From NCBI GenBank assembly GCA_902573865.1, contig CACGLI010000004.1, forward strand, positions 1 to 48,641: a stretch of DNA of 48,641 nt. Reading direction: 5' to 3'. The position numbers and the translations under genes are program-made. The notes beneath the pieces were generated by a model, which searched no databases, was not told the DNA's origin, and saw only the letters and a list, made by a program, of their open reading frames with translations. Shown piece after piece: positions 18,245 to 27,053 of this stretch. Numbering within the stretch: position 1 is the first letter of the stretch; each line of letters starts with the position of its first letter. This stretch comes from an uncultured Pelagibacteraceae bacterium. Its GTDB lineage: Bacteria; Pseudomonadota; Alphaproteobacteria; Pelagibacterales; Pelagibacteraceae.

Positions 18245-19104
18245 ATTTTCTTTAAATATGACGAATATTCACAATTACCATAAAATTTTATTGCTTCTTT
18301 AATATCTTTCCTTTTAATCCAACCGTTATTTAGTGCAATTTCCTCTAGACATGCAATTTTAAGACCTTGTCTGTTCTCAATCGCTGAAACAAAATTTGTT
18401 GCATCATAAAAATCTTTTATATTCCCTGTGTCAAGCCAAGCTCCACCTCTACCAATAAATTCAGCACTTAATTTTTTTTTCTTTTTATAAATATTTAATA
18501 AATCAATAATCTCTAATTCACCCCTTTTAGAAGGCTTTATTTTTTTTGAAAATTTCACAACGTTATTATCAAAAAAATATAGTCCAGTTACGGCGAGGTT
18601 TGATTTAGGTGTTTTTGGCTTTTCAGTTAAAGTTACAACTTTTTGTTTATTGTTAATAGATGCAACACCATAAAGTTGAGGTCTTTTCACAGGATGTAAA
18701 AAAATTTTAGCTCCATTTTTTAATGAAACGCTTTTTTTTAAAATCTTAGTTAGGCTTTGGCCATAAAAAAAATTATCACCTAAAATTAATGACACATTAT
18801 CTTTTCCTATAAATTTTTCACCCAAAATAAAAGCGTGAGGGAGACCTTCTGGTTTTTTTTGCTCTCTGTATTGTATGTTGATACCTAGGTGATTTTTCTC
18901 AGGAAGTATTTTTCTAAATTGATTTAGTTGACCTTTATTTACTATTACTAAAATATTTTTAATGCCCGCGAGCATTAAAATTGATAGAGGGTAAAAAATT
19001 AAAGGTTTATCATAAACTGGAAGTAATTGTTTATTAATAGCCTTTGTTAAAGGACTCATTCTTGTTCCCATTCCACCAGCAAGGACAATTCCTTTTTTGA
19101 TCAT
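18241..19104 (-). CDS. rfbA: Glucose-1-phosphate thymidylyltransferase
   Basis: ORF 287 aa; GIVLAGGMGTRMSPLTKAINKQLLPVYDKPLIFYPLS and WLDTGNIKDFYDA motifs. Confidence 0.96.
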   Translation of the reverse strand: MIKKGIVLAGGMGTRMSPLTKAINKQLLPVYDKPLIFYPLSILMLAGIKNILVIVNKGQLNQFRKILPEKNHLGINIQYREQKKPEGLPHAFILGEKFIGKDNVSLILGDNFFYGQSLTKILKKSVSLKNGAKIFLHPVKRPQLYGVASINNKQKVVTLTEKPKTPKSNLAVTGLYFFDNNVVKFSKKIKPSKRGELEIIDLLNIYKKKKKLSAEFIGRGGAWLDTGNIKDFYDATNFVSAIENRQGLKIACLEEIALNNGWIKRKDIKEAIKFYGNCEYSSYLKKI

Positions 19105-20129
19105 TTTAACAATCCGATTCTTCTTAAATCAATTTTTTTTGAAAAACTTGACGAAAATTTTTTATTTTTTAGATACCAATTTATTGTTAATAAAATGCCT
19201 TTATTGAAATTAGTTTTTGGAACCCATTTAAGTTTTTTTCTAATTTTTTTACTATCAAGGGCATACCTATAATCATGACCAGGTCTATCCTTTACAAATT
19301 TAATTTTAGATTTTTTATTTATTAATATATTTTTCATTTTTGATATTTTTAAAATATTTTTGGCTAAATTAAGATTTGATAAGTTAAAATCTGTTCCAAT
19401 GTTATAACTTTCACCCTTTTTGCCTCTGTTAAAAACTTTTAATAAGGCTTCGCAATGGTCATCAACATAAATCCATTCCCTAATATTTTTACCTTTGCCA
19501 TAGATTTCTAGAGGTTTATTGTTTTTAATACAAAAAATTAATTTTGGTATTAACTTCTCAGGATACTGGCCGGGGCCATAATTATTACAACAATTTGAAA
19601 TTGTTATATCTAACCCGTAAGTTCTACAATAAGCATTAATAAGATGATCTCCTCCAGCTTTAGTAGCCGAATAGGGTGAGCTCGGTTTATAAGGAAAATT
19701 TTCATTCGATCTTCTCCCACCTAAAATATCTCCATAAACTTCATCTGTAGAAATATGTAACAGACGAATATTTTTTTTCACTTTTGATTGATAACTTCTT
19801 ATAGCTTCTAATAAATTGTAAACACCAAACAAGTTACTTTTAATAAAGTTTGAAGCATCATCTATCGATCTATCAACATGTGTTTCAGCGGCAAGATTGA
19901 AAATACCGACGGGTTTGTACTTCATTAAAATTCTTAAGACTTTATTTCTTTGATTTATGTCAACTTTGAAAAATTTATAATTATGTTTTTTTTTATTGAT
20001 TATATTAAAATCAGAAGAATAGAATTGTTTTTTATCTAAATTAATTACAAAAAACCCTCTTTTATGTAATAAATTAATTAAATTACTACCTATGAAACCA
20101 AGACCACCAGTAACTACAATTTTTTTCAT
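19101..20129 (-). CDS. rfbB: dTDP-glucose 4,6-dehydratase
   Basis: ORF 342 aa; VTGGLGFIGSNL, HISTDEVYGDI, YSATKAGGDHLINAYCRTYGLD, REWIYVDDHC. Confidence 0.96.
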   Translation of the reverse strand: MKKIVVTGGLGFIGSNLINLLHKRGFFVINLDKKQFYSSDFNIINKKKHNYKFFKVDINQRNKVLRILMKYKPVGIFNLAAETHVDRSIDDASNFIKSNLFGVYNLLEAIRSYQSKVKKNIRLLHISTDEVYGDILGGRRSNENFPYKPSSPYSATKAGGDHLINAYCRTYGLDITISNCCNNYGPGQYPEKLIPKLIFCIKNNKPLEIYGKGKNIREWIYVDDHCEALLKVFNRGKKGESYNIGTDFNLSNLNLAKNILKISKMKNILINKKSKIKFVKDRPGHDYRYALDSKKIRKKLKWVPKTNFNKGILLTINWYLKNKKFSSSFSKKIDLRRIGLLK

Positions 20130-20200
20130 TTAAAATGATATATTTACTTAAACTAGATCAATTAATAAGATAAATATCTTTTTAAATCAAATAGTATAAA

Positions 20201-21010
20201 ATGAATTTTACTGATTTAACAATAATTATCACCTGTTTTCAAAGCGACAACAAATTAAAAAGCTGTCTTAGTACTATAGACAAAAACATCAAGGTGATTG
20301 TAGTAGAAAACTCAAATAGAAATAAATTTAAAAATCAGATTGAGCAAAACTACAATAATGTTAGATGTTTGCTTGCTAAAGAAAATTTAGGTTACGCTAA
20401 AGGAAATAATATTGGTTTAAAAGAAGTTAAAACAAATTACGCATTAATTTTAAATCCTGATACACTTTTAGATAAAGAAGCCATTCTAAATTTTTTCAAG
20501 TTTTTGGAGAAGACCAAAGAATTTGCAATTGTTGGTCCTGGCAAACAAGGAACAGAAATTTCACAAGTAGAATACCTCAAAGGCTACGCATTATTTTTGA
20601 ATTTAAGTGAATTTAACGAAATTGGTTATTTTGATGAAAATTTTTTTATGTATTTAGAAGATATAGATCTATGTAAAAGAGTAAGAAAAAAAAATAAAAA
20701 AATATTTATTAATCCTAATATTAAGATTTATCACAAGGGCGCAAGTTCACATGATGAGAAAATAAACTATACAGTCGAATTATCTAGAAATTGGCATTGG
20801 ATGTGGTCAAAATTTTATTATAATAAAAAACATTTTGGAATAGTTTTTTCAGTTATAAAAATATTTCCAAATTTATTATCAGCTCTGTTTAAATATTTAA
20901 TTTTTTATTTTTTTAATAAAAGGAAATCAGAAATTTATTTGAAAAGACTTTCTGGAATTTTAAATTCATTTTTAGGCAAAAAATCCTGGTATAGACCAAG
21001 TTTAGATTGA
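20201..21010 (+). CDS. Glycosyltransferase family 2
   Basis: ORF 269 aa; AKGNNIGLKE...YALILNPDTLL, EIGYFDENFFMYLEDIDLCKRV. Confidence 0.92.
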   Translation: MNFTDLTIIITCFQSDNKLKSCLSTIDKNIKVIVVENSNRNKFKNQIEQNYNNVRCLLAKENLGYAKGNNIGLKEVKTNYALILNPDTLLDKEAILNFFKFLEKTKEFAIVGPGKQGTEISQVEYLKGYALFLNLSEFNEIGYFDENFFMYLEDIDLCKRVRKKNKKIFINPNIKIYHKGASSHDEKINYTVELSRNWHWMWSKFYYNKKHFGIVFSVIKIFPNLLSALFKYLIFYFFNKRKSEIYLKRLSGILNSFLGKKSWYRPSLD

Positions 21011-21046
21011 TTTTTGAATTATATAATATTAAATATTTTTAATTAA

Positions 21047-21934
21047 ATGAAAGACTCAAAAACAATGTTAGTTACTGGAGGAGCAGGTTTCGTAGGCTCA
21101 AATTTAATTAAATTACTTTTAAAAAAAACCAATTTTCAAATTTTAAGCTTAGATAACTATTCTTCAGGCTCAAAAAATAATCATATTAAGAATAAAAGAG
21201 TTACATATGTAAAAGGAGAGACAAAAAATATTTCAAAATATATAACAAAACCAAGAAAAATAAATGCAATTTTTCATTTTGGAGAGTTTGCTAGAATATA
21301 TCAAAGTTTTCCTTATATGAATGAATGCATAAGTTCTAATTCAATCGGGTCGAATGCTGTTTTTAATTTTTGTTTAAAATATAATATAAAATTAATTTAC
21401 TCCGCTACTTCGGCATCATTAGGAAATAAAGGAAATGATAAAAATTTATCCCCTTACGCCTTTACAAAAGCAAAAAATTTAGAATTACTAGAGAACTTAA
21501 AAAAATGGTTTAAGTTTAAGTACGAAGTAATATATTTTTATAATGTTTATGGACCTAACCAGATATCTAAAGGCAAAATGGCCACAGTAGTTGGAATATT
21601 TGAGAACAAATTTAAAGCGAAAAAAGCTTTACCAGTTGTTAGGCCAGGCACACAATCAAGAAGATTTACACATATAGATGATACTGTAAATGTATGTTTC
21701 GATGCTTGGAAAAAAAATGCTTGTAGACACTATAGTATCTCGCACAAAAAATCTTACACAATTTTACAATTGGCAAAAATGTTTGGATCAAAAATTGTTT
21801 TTTTAAAATCAAGACCTGGTGAAAGATATGCTTCAGCTTTAACTAGTTTTAATCTTAAAAATAAGGTTTATAAAATTTATGGTAAAATTGAATTAAAAAA
21901 TTATATTCAAAGTTTTGTTAAACGTCATTCTTAG
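21047..21934 (+). CDS. NAD-dependent epimerase/dehydratase (UDP-hexose epimerase-like)
   Basis: ORF 295 aa; VTGGAGFVGSNLIKLL, SATSASLG, YAFTKAKN, FYNVYGPNQ, RRFTHIDDTV. Confidence 0.9.
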   Translation: MKDSKTMLVTGGAGFVGSNLIKLLLKKTNFQILSLDNYSSGSKNNHIKNKRVTYVKGETKNISKYITKPRKINAIFHFGEFARIYQSFPYMNECISSNSIGSNAVFNFCLKYNIKLIYSATSASLGNKGNDKNLSPYAFTKAKNLELLENLKKWFKFKYEVIYFYNVYGPNQISKGKMATVVGIFENKFKAKKALPVVRPGTQSRRFTHIDDTVNVCFDAWKKNACRHYSISHKKSYTILQLAKMFGSKIVFLKSRPGERYASALTSFNLKNKVYKIYGKIELKNYIQSFVKRHS

Positions 21935-22458
21935 TGACCTGGAAATTCTATTAGACTTTCGGTAAAATAATTTTTTTCTTTAAGAAGTTTTTCACCAGGC
22001 AGATCAAATAAATTGATTATAAATATAAAGCCAGCTACATTACCTCCAGAAATCTCAATTAATTTTGCTGCTGCTTCAGCAGTGCCTCCTGTAGCAATTA
22101 AATCATCGATAATTAATATTTTTTCGTTTTTTTTTATAGAGTCCTTATGAACTTCTATGGTAGCTTCTCCATACTCTAGCTTAAAATCTATCGAATGCCT
22201 CTCTGCTGGAAGTTTATTTTTTTTTCTTAAGAGAATAAGAGGTTTTTTTGTAAAATAGGAAACAGTAGAAGCAAATACAAAACCTCTAGACTCTATGGCA
22301 GAAACCTTGTCAAATTTTATTTTTTTTGAAATTTCAATTATTTTATCTATTGCAAAATTAAATGCTTTTGGTTCTTTTATTAAAGTTGTTATATCTCTAA
22401 ATAAAATACCTTTTTTAGGATAATCTGGAATCGATCTTATGTATTGTTTTAGGTCCAT
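21931..22458 (-). CDS. apt: Adenine phosphoribosyltransferase
   Basis: ORF 175 aa; SIPDYPKKGILFRDITTLI, ESRGFVFAS, PRPP loop ILIIDDLIATGGTAEAA. Confidence 0.96.
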   Translation of the reverse strand: MDLKQYIRSIPDYPKKGILFRDITTLIKEPKAFNFAIDKIIEISKKIKFDKVSAIESRGFVFASTVSYFTKKPLILLRKKNKLPAERHSIDFKLEYGEATIEVHKDSIKKNEKILIIDDLIATGGTAEAAAKLIEISGGNVAGFIFIINLFDLPGEKLLKEKNYFTESLIEFPGH

Positions 22459-22499
22459 AACCCTTCAATATTTAGCAAAAAAAGGTTAGATTTAAAATA

Positions 22500-23372
22500 A
22501 TGAAAAAAAGAATTCTTGGGATAATTGGTGGTAGTGGACTTTATAGCGTTGAAGGGTTAGAAAATATCAAGTGGAGACAGGTATCAACCAATTGGGGAGA
22601 TCCCTCTGATAGAATTTTATCCGCAACTTTAAATAGACAAGAAATCTATTTTTTACCAAGACATGGTCGAGGACACAAAATTAGCCCTTCTAAAATAAAC
22701 TTTAGAGCGAACATTGAAGCACTTAAAAAATTGGGGGTCACGGATATTGTTTCGGTTTCCGCTGTAGGATCACTCCAGGAGTATCTTAGACCTGGCTCAT
22801 TTGTAATTGTTGATCAATTCATAGACAGAACTTTTGAGAGAATTAAGACTTTTTTCGATAAAGATATTGTTGCCCATGTATCAATGGCAAAGCCCACTAG
22901 TCCAGCACTTATGAAGTGTTGTGAGTCAGCTTTAGTTAAATGCAAAATACCTCATCAAGTGGGGGGAACATATTTAGTAATGGAAGGACCTCAGTTTTCA
23001 AGTTTAGCAGAGTCAAAAATGTACAGAACTTGGAAAGCAGATGTTATAGGAATGACAAATATGCCTGAAGCAAAACTGGCAAGAGAAGCTGAAATAAGAT
23101 ATTGCACGGTAGCAATGGTAACAGACTTTGATTGTTGGCATCCTGATCATGATGAAGTAGATGTGCCTACTGTAATCAAAACTTTAAAACAAAATGCTTC
23201 TAATGCACAAAACATGATAATCGAAATTATTAAAACATTTCATGCGTTTAATCCAAAAGATGACCCAGCTAATGATTGTTTAGATACTGCTATAATTACA
23301 CAACCGAGGTATCAGTCAAAAAAAACAATTCAAAAACTAAAACATATTGCTGGAAGAGTTCTTAAAAAGTGA
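22500..23372 (+). CDS. mtnP: S-methyl-5'-thioadenosine phosphorylase
   Basis: ORF 290 aa; GIIGGSGLYSVEGL, PRHGRGHKISPSKINFRANI, EGPQFSSLAESKMYRTWKADVIGMTNMPEAKLAREAEI. Confidence 0.95.
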   Translation: MKKRILGIIGGSGLYSVEGLENIKWRQVSTNWGDPSDRILSATLNRQEIYFLPRHGRGHKISPSKINFRANIEALKKLGVTDIVSVSAVGSLQEYLRPGSFVIVDQFIDRTFERIKTFFDKDIVAHVSMAKPTSPALMKCCESALVKCKIPHQVGGTYLVMEGPQFSSLAESKMYRTWKADVIGMTNMPEAKLAREAEIRYCTVAMVTDFDCWHPDHDEVDVPTVIKTLKQNASNAQNMIIEIIKTFHAFNPKDDPANDCLDTAIITQPRYQSKKTIQKLKHIAGRVLKK

Positions 23373-24439
23373 AAATAAATGGAAAAAAATTCCGTACAAT
23401 TTGGTTTGAAAATAATACCGTAAAAATTATTGATCAAACAAAACTTCCTCATCAGTTTGAAATTAAAGTTTTAAAAACCGTAGCAGATGCAATTAATGCT
23501 ATTAAAACAATGGAGGTGAGAGGAGCTCCATTAATTGGTGCTACAGCTGCCTATGGTTTAGTTTTATCTATATTTGAAAAAAATGATTTATCTTTTCTAA
23601 AAAAATCCAGTGAAGAGTTAGTTGCATCACGACCTACTGCAATCAACCTTAAGTGGGCAATAGACAGAATGATGAAAAAGCTATCTGGAGTAAACGAAAA
23701 AGATATCTTAAAAATAGCTTTAAATGAGGCAAAAGCTATCACAGAAGAAGATGTAAAATTTTGCAAAAGTATTGGTTTGAATGGTTTAAAAATTATTGAG
23801 GACATTGCTAACAAAAAAAAAGACTCAGTAAATATCTTAACTCATTGTAACGCAGGATGGTTGGCAACTATAGATTGGGGAACCGCAACCTCACCAATTT
23901 ATCATGCTCATCAAAAAGGAATAAAAGTTCATGTTTGGGTTGATGAAACTAGACCTAGAAATCAAGGAGCCAATTTAACTTCGTATGAATTAAATGAGGA
24001 GGGAATATCAAACACCGTAATTACCGATAATGCTGGTGGTATATTAATGCAAAGAGGACAAGTAGATATGTGTATTGTTGGAACTGACAGAACTCTATCT
24101 AATGGTGATGTGTGTAATAAAATTGGAACTTATCTAAAAGCTTTATCGGCCAAAGATAACAACATTCCTTTTTATGTAGCCTTACCAAGTTCGACTATAG
24201 ACTGGAGCATCAAAGATCACAAACAAATCCCTATCGAAGAAAGAAATTCAGAAGAGCTATCATATATTGAAGGAATAGATGAAAATAATGAAGTAAAAAA
24301 AGTAAGAATTTACCCACAAAAAAGCAAGTCATTAAACCTCGCCTTTGACGTTACACCTGCTAAACTAGTAACAGGATTAATAACAGAAAAAGGCATTTGT
24401 GAAGCATCAGAAAAAGGATTGAAAGGATTATTTAAATGA
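23369..24439 (+). CDS. mtnA: S-methyl-5-thioribose-1-phosphate isomerase
   Basis: GTG start. ORF 356 aa; MEVRGAPLIGATAAYG, HCNAGWLATIDWGTA, VWVDETRPRNQGANLTSYEL, GTDRTLSNGDVCNKIGTY. Confidence 0.96.
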   Translation: MKINGKKFRTIWFENNTVKIIDQTKLPHQFEIKVLKTVADAINAIKTMEVRGAPLIGATAAYGLVLSIFEKNDLSFLKKSSEELVASRPTAINLKWAIDRMMKKLSGVNEKDILKIALNEAKAITEEDVKFCKSIGLNGLKIIEDIANKKKDSVNILTHCNAGWLATIDWGTATSPIYHAHQKGIKVHVWVDETRPRNQGANLTSYELNEEGISNTVITDNAGGILMQRGQVDMCIVGTDRTLSNGDVCNKIGTYLKALSAKDNNIPFYVALPSSTIDWSIKDHKQIPIEERNSEELSYIEGIDENNEVKKVRIYPQKSKSLNLAFDVTPAKLVTGLITEKGICEASEKGLKGLFK

Positions 24440-25362
24440 AAAAAATATTATTACTATTCATAATCTTTCCTACTTTAGCATTTGCTGGAAGCGATGATAT
24501 AAAAAACAGCGGTTTCTTAAAAAAACCAATTTCTACTAAAGTAGATAAATTGGAAATTACTGAACCTAAAAATAAAATAATAATTATTTTTAATCATGGG
24601 CAATCTTCTAACGATAGTAAAAAAACGAATAAATGTACTTGGATTGGTAATGTAAGAAATATGGCATCACTTATTGGGGAAAAAGTAAAAGGTAAAGAAA
24701 TAATGGTGTACAATTTTTGCACCAATCATTTAGAAGGTGATCAAATGTTAGAGAAATACCCTTTATGGCACAAAAAATACGTAGGACCTTATAAAGGAAA
24801 ACATAAACTAGAAAAAAGGGTTGATGCAAATATCAAACTTATAGAGCAATTAGTTAGTATGGGTGTTCCAAAAAAACAAATAATAGTCACCGGGCATTCC
24901 TGTGGCGGGCTTATGACACTAATGCTTTTTGCTAAGCATCCTAATGCAGCAGGCGGAGGTATTTCTTTCAATCAAGCTTGTTTTGGCAAAATTTCAAAAA
25001 AATATAAAGCTGCAAAAGTTGGCCCTAAAGCAGCTTTAGAGAGTTTTAAAAAAAAAAAACCAGGCCCCTCAGTTGTTAGACAGTCACAAATTGATGAAAT
25101 AAAAAGTTCTAAAAATTTACCTTTACTTGCATTTACACATCCAAAAGATAGTTACGAAGGATTATTGTCCGACTGGCTTGATGAGATACCTGGTTTAGAA
25201 AGAATTATTATTTCAGAAGACTACACAATCAACGGTCAAAAATGTTTTAAGGAACATGCCAATGAAAAAGAGCCTGTTAAAGATGGTCACAGAATGGATC
25301 TTGCTACTTGTTTTCAATATTATAATCCAAAAATCTTAGATTATATATCTTCCAGAATTTAA
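24436..25362 (+). CDS. Secreted alpha/beta-hydrolase-like protein
   Basis: ORF 308 aa; signal peptide MKKILLLFIIFPTLAFA; nucleophile elbow VTGHSCGGLMT; 4-nt overlap with mtnA. Confidence 0.7.
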   Translation: MKKILLLFIIFPTLAFAGSDDIKNSGFLKKPISTKVDKLEITEPKNKIIIIFNHGQSSNDSKKTNKCTWIGNVRNMASLIGEKVKGKEIMVYNFCTNHLEGDQMLEKYPLWHKKYVGPYKGKHKLEKRVDANIKLIEQLVSMGVPKKQIIVTGHSCGGLMTLMLFAKHPNAAGGGISFNQACFGKISKKYKAAKVGPKAALESFKKKKPGPSVVRQSQIDEIKSSKNLPLLAFTHPKDSYEGLLSDWLDEIPGLERIIISEDYTINGQKCFKEHANEKEPVKDGHRMDLATCFQYYNPKILDYISSRI

Positions 25363-26006
25363 TGAGTAAGCTTAAATCAGAAGTAATAAAATATTCAAAA
25401 AAATTAAATATAACTAATTTATCCGCTTTAAGATCCGGAAATATTTCAGCAAGAGCAAAAGAAAAAGGTGTGGATGGTTTTTATATAACTCCATCGGGGA
25501 GAAAGTATTCATCTTTAAAACCAAAAGATATTATCTTCGTATCTCTAAAAGGTATTTACAATAAAAAAAAAGGAAAACCCTCATCAGAATGGAGATTTCA
25601 TCAAGATATTTATGTGAATAAAAAAGAGGCTAAAGCAATAGTTCATGCTCACTCAACTTGTGCTACAGCTATCTCTACTCATCAAAAAAGTATTCCAGCG
25701 TTTCACTATATGGTTGCAGTAGCTGGAGGAGAAGACATTAAATGCAGTAAATATGCAACTTTTGGAACAAAAAATCTTTCAAAAAATATTATCAAAGCTT
25801 TAAAAAATAGAACAGCTTGTTTGATTGCTAATCACGGTCAGGTTGCTTTTGGAGAAAATTTAGAGAAGACTTTTGAGCTAGCTCAGGAGATCGAAAATAT
25901 TTGCCATCAATATATAAATGCCATAAGAATTGGAATACCTAAGATTCTTTCAAAAAGAGAAATGAAAATTGTCTTAGATAAATTTAAAAATTATAAAAAG
26001 GGATAA
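25362..26006 (+). CDS. Class II aldolase, FucA type (candidate 5-(methylthio)ribulose-1-phosphate aldolase)
   Basis: ORF 214 aa; GNISARAK, SEWRFHQDIY catalytic Glu region, HAHSTCATAIST metal His, AFHYMVAVAGG..I.C..YATFGT and ANHGQVAFG motifs match FucA-like aldolases. Confidence 0.88.
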   Translation: MSKLKSEVIKYSKKLNITNLSALRSGNISARAKEKGVDGFYITPSGRKYSSLKPKDIIFVSLKGIYNKKKGKPSSEWRFHQDIYVNKKEAKAIVHAHSTCATAISTHQKSIPAFHYMVAVAGGEDIKCSKYATFGTKNLSKNIIKALKNRTACLIANHGQVAFGENLEKTFELAQEIENICHQYINAIRIGIPKILSKREMKIVLDKFKNYKKG

Positions 26007-26012
26007 TTTTTA

Positions 26013-27053
26013 ATGATAAAAGTTGGTGACCACATAACCATTGATTTTCTTGGTGTAAAAAAAGATTATTCACCCGAGTTCTACGAAAAAGTAATATACA
26101 AGATTGCTAAAGCTGCTAAGGTTCATATACTAAATGTTGCGTCCCATAAATTTGAACCTCAAGGATTTACATTAGTAGCTTTACTCTCAGAAAGCCATTT
26201 CAGTTTTCATACTTTTCCAGAAAGAGGAGTCATAAGCTTTGATTTCTTCACCTGCGGAAAAGTAAATCCTAAAGTAGCACTTAAAATTTTGAGAAAAGAG
26301 ATTGAACATAAAAGAGTAGTAACTAATGCTTTTGACCGAAGCAGCGTAGGTCTTTACGATGATATTTATAGTACACCGGGTCAAAAAAAATTCTATGTTG
26401 TTAAAGATGTTTTAGAAAAATTTACATCTAAAGTTGGTCAATTTGTTGAAATAATGGATTTAGAGGAATTTGGACACGCCCTATTTATAGACCATGAAAT
26501 ACAAGTAGCAGAAAAAGATGAAAAAATTTACAGCTCAAATTTTTTTAAATCTAGTTATGATCTGAGTAAAAAAAATAACAATGTTGCAATAATTGGTGGA
26601 GGAGACGGAGGAGTAGCAAGAGCCTGTTTGGAAAATAACTCAAATTTTATCGATTGGTTTGAATTGGACCCAGAGATAGTAGATGTTTGTTATCGTCATT
26701 TACCAAAAGTTTGCTCTAAAGTAAAAAAAAGCAACAAAATAAAAACCTTTTGGGGAGACGCATTTAAAAGTATAAAAGACATAGAAGATTCAAAATATGA
26801 CAAAATTTTTGTTGATCTAAATGATGATCAATATTGCATAGATTTAGCTAAAAAAAATATGAAGGGTCTAAAAAGAATTCTTAAAAGAGGCGGAATAATA
26901 ACCGCCCAAGTCGGAAGTCAGGACAAAAAACCAAAACAAGTAGATAATTGGTGTAAAGTTTTAGCAAAAAGCTTCGGAAATGTTAAATTATCCGGTGCTT
27001 ATGTACCAAGTTTTGACTGTAAATGGAATTTTGCTTCATCTATAATGAAGTAA
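26013..27053 (+). CDS. speDE: Fused S-adenosylmethionine decarboxylase - spermidine synthase
   Basis: ORF 346 aa; N-terminal AdoMetDC with self-cleavage motif ESHFSFHTFPERG and FFTCG; C-terminal spermidine synthase YSSNFF.., VAIIGGGDGGVAR, ELDPEIVDVC. Confidence 0.93.
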   Translation: MIKVGDHITIDFLGVKKDYSPEFYEKVIYKIAKAAKVHILNVASHKFEPQGFTLVALLSESHFSFHTFPERGVISFDFFTCGKVNPKVALKILRKEIEHKRVVTNAFDRSSVGLYDDIYSTPGQKKFYVVKDVLEKFTSKVGQFVEIMDLEEFGHALFIDHEIQVAEKDEKIYSSNFFKSSYDLSKKNNNVAIIGGGDGGVARACLENNSNFIDWFELDPEIVDVCYRHLPKVCSKVKKSNKIKTFWGDAFKSIKDIEDSKYDKIFVDLNDDQYCIDLAKKNMKGLKRILKRGGIITAQVGSQDKKPKQVDNWCKVLAKSFGNVKLSGAYVPSFDCKWNFASSIMK

